A DNA stretch of 64,000 nt from Brachynemurus nebulosus (GCA_035578155.1 JAPWDM010000001.1:161979498-162043497); one strand, 5' to 3'. Positions 45,639 through 59,100 are shown, numbered from the stretch's first letter. The notes: a model not told the origin generated them from the letters alone. Made by a program: numbers and translations.

Positions 45639-45854
45639 CTCCGTTATTACTGAAGCTGTTGTTATTGTTGTTGATGTTTCCTGTTCCTGTTCCTGCACCG
45701 CTACCACCACTGCCGCTAGTGCTGCCACTACCTGGCGATGACGATGCGATTTCCTGAAGCGGTGTATAACGTAACATTAATTTCACTGGTTCGCGTCCCG
45801 ATCCCCATTTTTGGAGAATTTCTAACGGACGATCATTCTCACGTAAAGCACACT
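45639..45854 (-). CDS. Internal exon, probable Ras-association (Ubl-fold) domain end plus Gly/Ser/Asn linker
   Basis: The 216-bp exon is bounded by a pyrimidine-rich acceptor (ttttttattcttgaattgcag, split over positions 45874 to 45855) and a donor GAG|GTAGGT at 45639/45638. Both junctions are phase 1, so skipping it keeps frame. It reads CALRENDRPLEILQKWGS, then EPVKLMLRYTPLQE, then a linker of Ser, Gly, Thr and five Asn ending SNNGG. The pattern L+..DRPLEIL.KWG....V.LMLR is the last strand-turn-strand of Ras-association domains; the N-terminal RASSF type (such as RASSF8) looks closest, but afadin- or ARAP-like proteins are alternatives. Domain function in general is binding Ras-family GTPases. 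No neighbouring exon was recognised, so the flanking introns are long or their exons are unrecognised. Confidence 0.6.
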
Positions 45855-46094
45855 CTGCAATTCAAGAATAAAAAATATATGAACCGTCATTATTCTATAG
45901 TAGTTGGTTTGTATATGCAGTCAGCTGAGATAGCTATGGGCGAAATAAACTTGTAGGTATACTGAATTCGGGATTTTAATTTAAAACGAACAAGTGCTCC
46001 CTTAATTAATTCATATTTTTAAAAAAAAATGTAAAAACAAAATACAGAAAACATTAAAAAAATATGTAAGGAAAAAAGTTAGATGACTGATAAT

Positions 46095-46662
46095 TTAATG
46101 AAGGGATAGGATATTAGGAGTTAAAGTCATCAAAATGAAAAAACAGTTATTTGTTAGTTTTCTGCTACCGGTTTCGGGTTATTAACCCCATCTTCATGGC
46201 AGAAGCTTTATTATAAAAGTAAACAAAAACATTAGGTAGAAATGTCAAAAATTATTTTTAATAAAAATGTCAAAAATTTAAAAATAAAAATATAAAAATT
46301 TTATAAAAAAATTTTTGAAAAAACATGCAGTACTTACGTAAAAAATATTTTTGTTGTGTTAGTATTTACAATTATTATTTTTAATAATGTAAACACTAAC
46401 ACAACAAAAATATTTTTTACGTAAGTACTGCATGTTATTTCAAAAAATTTTTTTAAAATTTTTATATTTTTATTTTTAAATTTTTGACATTTTTGTTAAA
46501 AATAATTTTTGACATTTCTACCTAATGTTTTTGTTTACTTTTATAATAAAGCTTCTGCCATGAAGATGGGACTAATAACCCGAAACCGGTAGCAGAAAAC
46601 TAACAAATAATTGTTTTTTCATTTTGATGACTTTAACTCCTAATATCCTATCCCTTCATTAA
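46095..46662. mobile_element. TTAA-flanked foldback element, arms about 280 bp
   Basis: TTAA (46095-46098) then TGAAGGGATAGGATATTAGG; the right end cctaatatcctatcccttca then TTAA (46659-46662). The two halves are complementary to the very centre, with about 8 mismatches over 280 bp and almost no loop. They include ctgctaccggtttcgggtta and gcagtacttacgtaaaaaat. A TTAA target fits piggyBac or Kolobok relatives. No ORF. Confidence 0.85.
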
Positions 46663-46663
46663 A

Positions 46664-47024
46664 AAAATATATTTTTAAATCAACTCTATTCTTGTAAGTT
46701 CTGTTGTCTTAACAAAAGTATTAATAAAAATATTAAAATAATCTGAAAAAAAGCTATTTTAACGTTTGCTTGTCTTTTTACTTTCTTAGAAGATTATATA
46801 CGTTATAATACACTGTTTGTGAATTCGATACTTATATCAACTATTTCATATATCTTATTTTTTTAAATCTTTACAAAATAAGAATATGTATTTGATTAAT
46901 GATGACAATTTAAGTCATATGTATTCAGTCCTACAAGAGTATAGTAGTTTTCTCATTTTTATGGTGAAGAAAAACCTACGATAGATTTTTGCAGAGAAAG
47001 ATATGTAGGAAACATTTTAGAGTA
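46664..47024. other. No recognised feature
   Basis: AT-rich, no structure seen. Confidence 0.4.
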
Positions 47025-47525
47025 GGAACTTAACCCTAATTTTTAACAAAAAGCGACCACGAGCGTTCTGGTAGTTGATTTTTCTTTTAATCGATTCAAA
47101 ATTTAAAAAGGAATAAAAAATTCCAATACTATAATATTTTTTTATCAAATGCCGGCGTCACTGTGAAAAGTTGAAATTAATGAAAGTAATAAGTAAGATA
47201 CATGTATAAATTTTGTATTAGTAGTATTAAATAAAAGCAACTGATATATAAAAAATATTTATAACATTTTTTTAGAGAGAGAAAAACTACTGACAAATAT
47301 GATATTTTAGAATGAATAGTAGACTAAAATCAAACATTTATAAGAATACTTGTCAAATTATTTATTTTTATCAATTTTTAGCATTGAAGCCGTGCTTTAA
47401 TCAAAAAATAGTATTTGAATTTTATATTTTATTTTAAATTTTGCACCGATTTAAAAAAAGCCAGCCACTAGAACGCTCGTGGTCACGTTTTCAATTTCTA
47501 AGCAGCTTTTTAAGGGTAGGTTCCT
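47025..47525. mobile_element. 500-bp TIR element, aggaacttaaccct ends
   Basis: aggaacttaaccctaat then gcgaccacgagcgttctggt at the left are matched inversely by actagaacgctcgtggtcac then agggtaggttcct at the right. The TIRs are about 65 bp and imperfect. No ORF and no clear duplication. Confidence 0.65.
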
Positions 47526-47529
47526 TGCC

Positions 47530-49438
47530 TATTTGATTCGTCATTTCAGTGCAGGGAAGCACGAAAAAAATTACTTTTAAAAACTAATTTCAAATCCATA
47601 GTAACGCAAACGTATTTTCAAAAACTCAAATTTGTTGCCTATTAAAAGCAAAACATACTCCAGTTGCGCGGAAGTGCGGTTGTACAGTACTATTTATTCA
47701 AAGTTAAATGAAACTCATCCATTATTAGTTTTTCATTTCCAAAACATCAGAAAAATTGGTTTTATGCTTGTTAACGGTTTTTAAATATATAGGTAATGGG
47801 TATTTGACAGTAGCAAGGAAAATGGCCAAAACAATTTTTGTTTGTTTGTTTGTTTTTCAGAATTATATTTTTAATAGTCTCTATGGTATTAAATATTTTG
47901 CAATGAATCCAGTCATTCAATTATTTTATGTATATGCTTACAGTTAAATTATAATGTGGTTATAATATACCATGAATGTCATGTAAATCATGAATGCCAT
48001 TGGTTTTCGGTTGCTTTAAGAAATATTCTTCTCCAATCAAATTATTATTATTGAATAAACAGAATTTACATAAAAATATAAAATAGTGTTATTATTTATT
48101 ATAATTTCGTAACCTAATGTTCAATTAGTACCCTATGCACTATTTATTTGTTTGACTGGAATTAGAAAAAGACAATCATACGTTGACAAAGAAACTATCA
48201 AAAGTGTCTGGGAATTTTTTTTCGACTATAATTAATAAAAAAAAATGTGCAATTTTTTTCCTATAGTTATAAGAAAATCAGAGCTTGCTTTCTGTTCTTA
48301 ATTACAAAATACCTGTTGGGTATTGCGTATAAAAATTGCGTAATTACTAGATTTAGACAAATACTCCATTATCTTCCCAGCTGTGCTACCATAACTTCTA
48401 AATTCATCATTGGATTTATAAGTATATTTCATGTTCAATTTGATTTAATTCGATCAAAATTATTAATATAAGTGATCGTGAATCCTACATATTATGTGTA
48501 CCTACTGATTTACATAAATCTGGATTAAATTAATTTACCTGATGGTTTATCCGTTTTCTTGGTGTCAGCACTAACAAAAGTTTGAGAAGATGTCACTAGC
48601 ATCATTTTTATTTTATTCACTTGCATTAATTTAATATAAATATTAGAAATCGGTGAAAGCACATATTTTGAAGATAATTTATTTATTATATTATATTCTT
48701 AATTTTAATGTTTACTAATGCCTTAGAGGACAAATTAATTTAAAGGTGTATTTTATAATCATCAAGAAGTTGTGGAATATTTTATTAAAATAAATCTTTT
48801 TCTGGTATATAAACAAAATCGTTTTCTTTGCCTAAAAATCGATCGATAAATAGTCTTTAAATTTATATCGTATTGAAGTACTAATAATAAAAATAAATTT
48901 AATGTTTATCAAGCAATATAAATTTTAAATATGGGTTTTACCCCAAAAAATTCTTCGAAAATTTTACGAATGATCAATTTTATTTTATCTATTTCCAGTA
49001 TATTTTTTACCGCTAATTAAAGTACGTCTTATTAATGTTATATTATTGTTACATAAATTTCAGTTCACTTGTGCTTTTTAAAAGCTTTTATTTAACTTGA
49101 TATGTTAGTATGTTGGTTTAGATCAAATCTTGGAATCAAAATTTAGACAGGTTCTAATTGAGCTAGAGGTTTCAAATTTTACATACGTGTCTAACCTTGA
49201 TGACAATGCAATATTGTATAATTAGTTTTGTCCTACATTGCCCCCCAAAAATTGTAGATTTTTAGTCATGTGCAACTTTTTGACATTTAGAATTGTCAAA
49301 TATTTGTCCATTGATTTTACATTGCAATTTTTTGTTTCCGTAGTTATGCTTGATTAAGGTAAATTAACCGATTAAAATATAGGTAAAAAATTACTTCTTT
49401 AATTTTTCTTTTCAAATTAATTGTAATCAGACTAAAAA
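47530..49438. other. No recognised feature
   Basis: AT-rich; frames at 47756-47947 and 48247-48471 show no motif. No splice-bounded exon was convincing. Confidence 0.4.
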
Positions 49439-49439
49439 G

Positions 49440-49782
49440 TAGAAAATAAATTAAAGTAAAAAAAAATGTTTTTTAAGAAAAAGCTTTTATTTAAAAATGG
49501 GCTAAAAGAGAAATAAAATAATCTTTGAGTGAAGTTTGAAGCAATATGCAACGTAATTTATAAAAGCTTGAAGCGTTTAATTAAGTTTGGTTACTACTGA
49601 AAAGTAAAATAGCTACAGTTATATCCACAACAGAAATAATTAATGGTAAAGCCTCAAGCTTTTATAAATTATGTTACATATTGCTTCAAACTTCACTCAA
49701 AGGTTATTTTATTTCTCTTTTAGCCCATTTTTAAATAAAAGCTTTTTCTTAAAAACATTTTTTTTACTTTAATTTATTCTAG
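49440..49782. repeat. Foldback repeat, arms about 133 bp
   Basis: 49440-49574 is inverted at 49651-49782 (aaataaattaaagtaaaaaa, aagcttttatttaaaaatgg, gctaaaagagaaataaaata, gagtgaagtttgaagcaata). A few mismatches; loop about 76 bp. No duplication resolved. Confidence 0.8.
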
Positions 49783-50914
49783 CTTTAATTATTATCTCCA
49801 TTTCTATTTAATTTTAGATACTACTCAAAATTAGAAACATTTTAGATGCACTGTTAAAATATGTGTTCTAATCTTAAATAGAAATATACTGAAAATAATA
49901 AAATATTAAGACTTATTTTACAAAACTGATATTTCAAAAACAAATTGTCTGTACTATAAAATATCGTACGAAATTATTTCGAAAGTTTAATTACATTTTT
50001 GTTTTTTTTTTTTTTAGAATCATCATTGTTTTTAGTTTACTCGTACATTTTTATTAATACACAGAAAATATAAAATTTTAATTTTTGTTTTAAAGAGTTT
50101 TGCATATTAATGAAACTTGATTCATTTTCACCAGCACTTTTATTTCAAGCGAAAGAAAGGTAGAGATATGAAACGTTATAATTTATTAACTGAAAGTTTT
50201 TTTTTTTTTTTTAAATGGTAAGTTATTTAGTTTTTCACAATAAAAAGCGAAAATGAACGGAATAATATAAACCTTTTTAAAATTTTATTTAACTACAAAC
50301 AAAGAACCAAACTATAAATTCATTTAAATCATGAATAATTTGCATTTTTTTTTTTTTTGTTGTAAAGAAATATCGATCCGGTCAATATTACGGTTAGTCG
50401 CGTTACTTATACCTCGACAATTCGACTAACTCTAAACACAGTTCATTGTTAAACGTGACAGATACGAATAAGTAATTCGATAGTCATATAGGCAATACAA
50501 TGTACACATTTCAGAGTTACTATTAAAAATAGTAGATCATATTTCATTCGCGAGTTATTATAATCTATATATCGTGTCGTATAAGGTTTTTTTTATGGAT
50601 ATAACAATGTACATATGTCGAACTTTGTCTTATGTATGTAAATAAATAGTCGAACTATCGAACTTATCGTGTACGCGTTATGTATATAGGTATATGTACG
50701 TTCGTAAGTTTGCGACTATCGTTGAAAAATAATATTATGACACCACAATAAGGTAATAAAGTGTTCGTATTGAAAATGAATGAAAGACTGTAGCTAATGG
50801 CACTATTTTGTTAAACGCGACAGCGAAGCTGAAGCGTTTTTGTTAGTTGACAGTTCTTCTCGTTAAATTGCTTTTAGGAAATAACTTTAAACTGTAGAAA
50901 ACACAAATTTATTA
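49783..50914. other. No gene; CpG-containing stretch 50370-50730
   Basis: 50370-50730 is less repetitive and carries more CpG (cgatccgg, agtcgcg, cattcgcgag, tacgcgtta) than its surroundings, but there is no ORF. It may be unique host DNA. Confidence 0.35.
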
Positions 50915-52421
50915 AAAAAAAAACGCCGTGAGCAGCGGGGCCCCATCACGGTAGTCGAATTTTCCCCTTCATCTTCGGTATTGAATGTCTACAAGCGAAA
51001 TGTGATTGAAAGTCTACAACCGAATTGTCATTTTGTTGGTTTCAAAACTGGTGATGAGTGTTCGGCTGATCGAGGCTTTAAAAAAAGGTTTTAAGTATTT
51101 AAGGGCTGTATCTCAGTAAATTTCAATTTTGTCCCGAAAACAGGTAGCAGAAAAAAAGCCAACACAATTCGTACGAGGACATTCCTGCCCATGTTTATCC
51201 GCTAATTGCCTTTATGTTTTAGTTTTAAAAATTAAAAAAGGACCTTAAATAGTAAACTGGAAGGCCTTTATAAAGATATTTTTTCTTTCCAAAAAAATCC
51301 AAAATTTCTATTTTATAAATACTAAAAATCCAAAATTCCTAATTTATAAATAAACAGTGACTTTAATAACATTTTAAAATTAATTAATATGTATGTATTT
51401 CATTTGTCATAAAAGTAAGTTCACTTTTTTTAAAATTTTTTAAAATTACTATTCGCCTACTTGTATTTAGAATAAACATAATGCTTTTAAAACACATTTA
51501 ACAATAGCATTCAATTCCGATGTAAAAATGGGAGAAATGGGGGGAAAAGTGATGCGGACTCCCTACAAGGTACTAGCTGGATACTAACTGAATACACGTA
51601 CAATATTTCAGCCCTCTAGGTTTCCTTATGGAGTCTCTAGACGTGTTAGAAAACAAGCAAAAAAATTAAGGAAATATTGGCGTAAAAATTGTGGGGGTAA
51701 GAGTTAAAAGTAGAAACCTCCAAAAAACAGTGTCTGGCTATTAGCTTAACCTGTACACCAAATTTCAGCCCTCTAGGTTTATTTGGGGAGATTTTGACCC
51801 GAACGAAACTGTTAAAAAACAAGAAAAATCATGTTCTTTTGGGTATAAAAATGGTGGGGGTAGGGGTTAAAAGTCGAGACCCCCAAAAGGCACCCCCTTG
51901 ATACTAACTCAATCCGAATACAAAATTTCAGCCCTTTAGGTTTATTCGGGTGACCTGTGCGAGTGGTACAAACTTCGAAAACGTCGAAAATGCATGAAAT
52001 TGTAGCTTAAAAATGAGGGGGGTGGGGGTAAAATATTAAAACCTCCAAAAAGCACAACCTAGGTACGAACTTTATCAACACACCAAATTTCAACCCTCTA
52101 CGTTAATTCTGGGGGGCTGGGGGCCTGTTAGATCCAGCGAAAATCGTTTTTCCCCCCTCTACTCCCACCATATCATCCTAGGAAGCTGAATTTTGGATAT
52201 GTTGTAGATAATTGACCGAAACATTATTTAAAACCGGTTTGGAAATGTTTTATTGCTTTTCCGCCCCCCACCACCCCCTTAAAGGTCGGGTCAGAAAAAA
52301 AATTTGCCCAAAATTTGACCCCACTTTGATAGTATGAGGTGCCTCGAAAATGAGCCCCATTTACCAAATTTCATCTCTTAACTTCCATAGGGGGGCCCTA
52401 CACAAATTAAAAGGTGGCGGG

Positions 52422-52488
<67 letters not shown>

Positions 52489-52620
52489 CATTTTTTTTTT
52501 CTACATATTCGTGTTCTACGGGTCCGAAAACGGATAGCGCCCCTACTCTCGCCTCTCGCAGCTCTTATCGTATAGACTGTATAAGTCTAATTTTTCGGAG
52601 AAAATTCGACTAAAAATATA
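50915..52620. repeat. Left arm of the foldback, with about 150-bp tandem subrepeats
   Basis: From about 51530 to 52400 five degenerate units each carry caaatttcagccctctaggt then tta, a run like gtgggggtaggggttaaaa, and acctccaaaa..ctaactc. The inner end has a (TA)n tract (52434-52484) followed by tccgaaaacggatagcgccc and atagactgtataagtctaat. The open frame at 52350-52613 reads through the TA tract and is not a gene. Confidence 0.8.
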
Positions 52621-54518
52621 TAAAACTCAAATGTAATACGGTAAAACAATTTAAGGAATAAAATAAATTAGTATAACTAATTCATATTATGTATCACTTA
52701 ATTCATTATTGTTACTATTGTCCTGAAATCAATTAAATTTACCAATACGAAATTTTGTTTCGTATTTATCGTGTTTATCTACAATAATGAAATGACTAAT
52801 GAAATGTTTTGCACCATTTTTTTCGCTGTAAAAATCTGTCCTAATTTTTTTTCCATAATAAAATTGAAAACACTACAATATTCTTATGGGACTTAACACA
52901 AAAGGTTTAAATTGTCAGTGTAAATTGTGTAGTTCAGTTTTCGACTAGGTTGATATGGATAATAGCCCAAGAGCCCGTCATATACAAATCCTACGTATAA
53001 GATACGCCAAGTCATTGACACTATTATAAACCTAAAAGGAGCCACCATTTATTTAAGCCAATTTTACCCGCATCACAGAATATTTCGTCATTTCTGGTAA
53101 AGATTTTAAGTTTTACTTAATTCAAGAAATTTCATGGATGAGATACAGTGTAGAGTATATACAGGTAACCCGCGAAGAATACGGTACTCAAAGAACACCA
53201 CACGATATTCGAGTAATTCTTTTGAAAAAAATAAAATACTTATATAAAATGATTTCCAAATATGTCATGTAATACGTAATTTTTTTTTTATTTTCACACT
53301 TGAAACGGAATCCCATTTTTTTTTTTTTTAATCTCGAACAACATGATTTCAAACAACACGGAAAATTAATCGTATGTGTCGGGGGTTACCCGTACAAAAT
53401 ACAGTATATTGACTACCATAAAAAAACTGTTTGTAAACTTTTTGAGGAATACACTGCAGACTATGTTCTTGGAAGTTAATATATTGCTTTTATTTAATAA
53501 ATTTATTTTATACTTATTTAAACTGAGCTTGAAGCTATAACTGGATGGAAAATTCCCGGTATGAATCTATATAATTATTTTATCGTTCATATATATGGGC
53601 TACAGAAAGGGAAAGTATGGTATAATTAGACCAGTTTTGGCATATGAGATTTTCAACAAATCTTGACATTACAGATTAATTCAGTTATGTAATGTATGAA
53701 CGTATATTGGCATTCAAATCTTTAAATGAAACTAACCTCCTGCAACTAGAGACATGAAAGTAGGTTCAAAATAATTTTATAAGTGGGACATAAAATTTAG
53801 TCAAATTTTACCCAATAATTCTTGAATATCGATCATTTTTAACATTTTGAAATAATTTAAAAAATTTTGGTTTTTTCGAATTTCTCCAGACCCTGTTTAC
53901 GAAAATCGATAATTTTGGTGCTAAAGGAACACGTGTCCAGTCTTTATCTTAGAGGAACTAGGTCCGATATTCACCTGGAAATGCGAAAAGAAAAACATTC
54001 AAACCTGGTGGCGGGATTTCGAAACTTCCATCTAGCAGTACAAGGTAATAGTGCCTATCCAAGGTCGGTCACTCAGCTGATATTCGAATCTCGTGGTCGG
54101 CTATGCTTGTGAAGTTTTTTCTGCAGTTTCCCATCAGAATTCCAGAATGAATATCAGCATAAGTCTTTAAAAAAACGGCTATGGATGCACTTCTTCCAAA
54201 TTCTAGTCCCTCACCACTTTCCTTGTCCTCAATTGTCCACACACATCATAAATTTTTATAACTAATAGTGTAATGTAAAAATACTGTAAAAGTAATAAAG
54301 TATACAAACAGTGATGTGAGTGGCGTCTGTTATAGACGAGAAGTCTCAAGAACAGACTATACTTATATAAAAAGTGTTAGTCAAAACAGATTTAAAGGAA
54401 AATTAAAATTAATAATTTCACGATTTTTATTCTACTGAAAACACAATTCAGTTTATATTATTGTTTTAAAGTATAGGCCTACTGATGAACTTGTATATCC
54501 TATGAGAATCTAATAAAG

Positions 54519-54872
54519 CAGTGGTTCTCAAACTTTTTGATACGCCACCCTTTTTTGTAATTAAAACTTTTAAAGGACCCCCAAATATGTATACATGTAC
54601 AAAAAATGTGTAAAAAATGAGTAAGTATATGATTTGTAGTTAATTGTTTCTGCGACTTCCAGGGCCGGCAAGAAGATATGGCAGTTGGGGGGCCCGGGTC
54701 TAAAAAGAGGACCCGGAAGAAGTGAGAAGACGTTTTCTTTTTGATTGTAAATTGTATTTTTGGAGAAAAAATGTTTGAAAACTTTTTGTTGTGCCCGAGG
54801 GCCTGTCATTTCTCTCGCCGGTCCTGGCGACTCCGCAAATATTTTTTACTACCCCCACTTTGAGAATCACTG
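54519..54872. mobile_element. hAT-type MITE, CAGTGGTTCTCAAACT ends
   Basis: The left CAGTGGTTCTCAAACTTTTT and right actttgagaatcactg are inverse, a classical Charlie-like hAT end. Flanks taataaag / tgatagag match 6 of 8. About half its 354 bp is a second MITE (54660-54826). Confidence 0.75.
54660..54826. mobile_element. 167-bp hAT-type MITE nested in another
   Basis: CAGGGCCGGCAAGAAG and ctcgccggtcctg are inverse ends; gcgacttc / gcgactcc (54652-54659, 54827-54834) match 7 of 8. The subterminal ggggggcccgggtc is typical of the CAGGGCCGG family here, though it lacks the gagcaaaaaaaa run. Confidence 0.78.
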
Positions 54873-55027
54873 TGATAGAGCACAATAAAATCGTAAATTA
54901 CGTAATTTCAGTTTCAATCAATACTCCTTGTAAAAGTTATTTTTATATTTTTTTTTTTTATTTAAAAAATAACTGCAGACGTCATTTTGACTAAACAGTT
55001 TCATTTGATTTCATTTGATATTCCAAC

Positions 55028-55162
55028 ATTTTTATTAGTCGAATTTTTCAACTGAAAAAATTAGACTTATACAGTCTATACGATAAGAACGGCGAGAGGC
55101 GAGAGTAGGGGCGCTATCCGTTTTTGGACCCGTAGAACACGATTATGTAGAAAAAGTGTCTA

Positions 55163-55239
<77 letters not shown>

Positions 55240-56199
55240 CGCCTTTTTTAGTATGTGTAGGGCCCCCCTCTGGAAGTTAAGGGCTGAAATTTGGTAAGTG
55301 GGGCTCATTTACGATGCACCTCATACTATCAAAGTGCGGTCAAATTTTGGATCCGACCCAACCTTCAGGGTGGTGGTGGGGAGCAGCAAAACAATCAAAC
55401 TTTTCGAAATCGGTTGGAAATAATGTTTCGGTCAATTACCTACAACATATTCAAAATTCAGCTTCCTAGGATAATTTGGAGGGAGTAGAGGGGGAAAAAA
55501 TGATTTTTACTGGATCTTACGCACCCACAGTTACCCAAAATTAACTTAGAGGCTTGAAATTTGGTATGTTAATAGAGTTCACACCTAGGGTCTGCTTTTT
55601 GGAGGTTTTAATATTTTACCCCCACCCACACCATTTTTAAGCTACAATTTCATGCTTTTTTGACGTTTTCGAAGTTTGTACCACTTGCACAGGTCACCCA
55701 AATAAACCTAGAGGACTGAAATTTTGTATTCGGATTGAGTTAGTATCAAGGGGGTGCCTTTTGGGGGTCTCAGCTTTTGGCCTTTACCCCCACCATTTTA
55801 TACCAAAAAGAACATGATTTTTCTTGTTTTTTAACAGTTTCGTTCGGATCAAATCTCCCCGAATAAACTTTGAGGGCTGAAATTTTGTGTACAGGTCAAG
55901 ATAATATCCAGCCATTGCTTTTTGGAGGTTTCAACTTTTAACCCCCACGATTTTTATGCCAATATTTCCTTCATTTTTTTGCCTTTTTGTAACACGCCTA
56001 GAGACTCTCTGAGTAAACGTAGAGGGCTGAAATTTTGTACATGTATTGAGTTAGTATCCAGTTACTGCCTTTTAGGGATCCCACATTACTGCTCCCCCCA
56101 CTTCTCCCATTTTTACATCGGAATTCAATGGTATTGCTAAATGTGTTTAAAATGCTTTATATTTATACTATAAGACAAATAGGCGATTAGTAAATTTAA
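55028..56199. repeat. Right arm of the foldback, inner part
   Basis: The inverse of the inner 1.17 kb of the left arm, including its own (TA)n tract (55165-55238), the gagggctgaaattttgta units and the outer cccatttttacatcggaatt word. It stops at gtaaattt where the TA-core element begins. TA lengths differ between arms, so the microsatellites have drifted independently. Confidence 0.85.
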
Positions 56200-59100
56200 T
56201 ACCCCTGTCGCAGCATCTGCATAACATAGCGAATTTCCAAATTTTGGGGACTGGCGGATCTCATCTAAGAACTGTACCTATTTAAAATAGTTTAGCTTTC
56301 TAAGAGTAAAAGATTTTTTAAAATCGGCTGGGTAATTAGTTTTGATATTTTTGGAACCCAAGAACCCGAACGGACTTTGTGCAGCATAGTTGTATCCATC
56401 TAAAATAATTTAGTTCTCTAACAGTGAAAAAATTTTCAAAATCGGTCGGTTAGTTTATTTTTTACAATAATGGGAACAGTAAACCCTGGCGGAAATCATA
56501 CAACATAACCTTTATTCATCTAAAATAATTTTAGTAAAAAGTTTATCCTAACAGTAAAAAACGGGTCCTAGGGATCTCATATAACTTATGGTAGTTCGTA
56601 AGGTTCTTGTGGACATCATTTAATTACTTAATGAATTCAAATACTTTAACTTACTAACGGTGAAAAAATTTTCAAAATTTTCGACATTCGCTAAAAAAAT
56701 CATTGAAAAATATTTGATATGTTTCGATCAATTAATGGTCAACATCAGCAAATAAAAGTTACTAAAATCGAAGAAAAGAATGAGTTATTTGTCCGTAGAA
56801 ATTAAAATACAAATTCTGAAAACGAGCAAAGAAATATTGAAAAAACTAGATCGGCAAAACATTCTGACAAATAACACTACCCAACTAATACTTGCCAATT
56901 TGAATGAAACTTAACATACTTATTAAACAGCGAAAAATATTAAATACGTGTTTTTTTATTTCGGCTAAATACGCTTTTTAGGGGTAGAAAACACCATTCA
57001 ACCTCTGTAGATGAAAACAGTTATAGCTAAATATTTTTGAAACGGCATATTTTTTGAAAAAAGGGCTGAGTACCAAATTTGTAGAATTTAAAGCGATGCA
57101 CTTGATAGTGACCCTGAAATCGATTTTCAAGGTCAGTTGAAAATGATTAGCCATTGCCGAACTTTGACCATATCCTGTACCTATAAGCAGTAATTTCATG
57201 TATTGACTCAATCTATCTTCAAAATTGATTTGTTGCGTTATTTTTCTAAAATAAAAAAAATAAAAACCTGACGAAATGAAAAAATAGGCGCAAATTTATA
57301 GAAAAAATTAGAAGAAAACATTTTTGTAAGTAATTTTAGAAGTTAAGAAAAGATTTAATATCACTCCAATTGTAAGTTAAACATTAACTTTATGTTATAT
57401 TAGAAATTTTCAAAATTTTTTAAAATTTTTATTGCTACTCTATAGTTATCATATTAGGAATTCAATTCAACATATGATTAACTATTATTTTTCCGATTGC
57501 GATTGAGCAAGTATTTTTCAAAATTACTTCTTGATCACTTATTTTCTATCTTGCATGTGAAATTCGTTCGAATATACTTTGAACCATTTAGGGATGAAAA
57601 GTAAACTACTCCTTTTGAAAAATATTAAATGATTTTCAAATGACTTTGGAAATTGACCTCAAGGTCAACTTCAAAGTCAAGTGCATCACGAGAGTCAAGT
57701 GCTTCAAGATCATCAAGTGCATCACTTTGAACTCTATAACTTTGGTCCTAAGCACTTTTTTCAGAAAATATATCGTACCATAATCCACTTCTATGTTGAT
57801 TCCTGGTCTCTTTTCCTGCGTTTCTAATATTTATGTCAATAAAAAATGTGCTACCGTAGACAAGGATGAATAGGTACGCATTCCGACTTCACACCGTATT
57901 TTTTTGTATTTATTTTATGAGTACCTAATCTTTAATATATTAAAAATTTACGCGAAGATGGTCACTTTATCAGCAGTATCCAAAAAAATTTAAAAATATC
58001 GGTGGTTTTTGAAAAATTAACAAAAATCGTATAATTTCTTCTCTATGAAAAATTGGGGTCAAAAGAGACGAGAAAAGAGTAAATGGGGACAACCCGTAGG
58101 TTCGACCAAAATTGAAATTCTAATATAAAATAATTTCGAACTTTTTGTATTTATACATTCAAAAAAGAAATAATAGGTACTTGATGATTTTCTGTAAAAA
58201 TAAACGTAGAATCTAAAATAAAGTTTATATACTCCTGTCGTTTACCCCTAAGTTTATATTCCTCCTATTCTTATTTTAGTTCAAAAAATAATTTTTCAAA
58301 AGACTAAGACATAATAATTAATAACAGTGAGATTCTACGTCCATTTTCAGACTTTTGTTTATTAAATTGCGTAAAAGCTAGTAAATGCAATAACAGATAT
58401 GATGAATTTATAAGGATTTTCTTGTACTACAAAATCTTAAAAATATGGAAACGCGTACTTTTTTTTCGTTAATTGTGTTTTATTCTTTTGCACAAAATTT
58501 TAAAAATACTTTATTTTCTTAAGAAAGGGAGGCAACTTTAGTCACAGATATGCCTATGAACAGTTTTTGGTAATCCGGGAAAAACGAAAACACTTTTTAA
58601 AATTTTTTTATTGTTAAAATCGAAATGTTCTTTTAAAGAGGGTTAAAATTACCATATTTTATATTAAAATTTTAACACAATCACTCCCTAATTAACGAGC
58701 CTTACTTAATATTAGCAAATTGAGAAAAAACACGTCAATTAGATTTTTTTACACAGATTTTATTTGTTATATAATTCAAAAGGATATTTTAAAAATGTGT
58801 ATGAATGGCTTTCATTAAATAAATTTCAATATATTTTCCATTTATTTTAACAGTGGAATGTCCTTATTAGTGGCTATACTTTCGGCTTGGAGCGAATTAG
58901 ACGAAGATTTTCTTCTAAAACCAAATTTAATAATTAATTAAAGAAATAAAAAAAAATTTGTGGATTTCCTACCGTTCAAATATAATCTTTATTGTATGTA
59001 AAAATGTTATTACATTTTTTCAAAAAACTGTAAGTAAACTGTAAAATTTTCTTTACAAATATGTTAAAATAGAGAAATATTTCCTTTTTAATTTATTTTT

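Larger units (their letters stand above)
52621..55027. other. Loop of the foldback element
   Basis: 2.4 kb, single-copy in this window. An 81-codon frame (53867-54112, +) lies in a GC-richer patch but shows no recognisable domain. If the element encodes anything, this is where it would be; the region also hosts two nested hAT-type MITEs (54519-54872). Confidence 0.5.

Noticed and set aside
53867..54112. Possible gene or tRNA-like box B (ttcgaatctcg) in the foldback loop
   Set aside because: No box A at the right distance, no cloverleaf, and the 81-residue frame shows no family resemblance.
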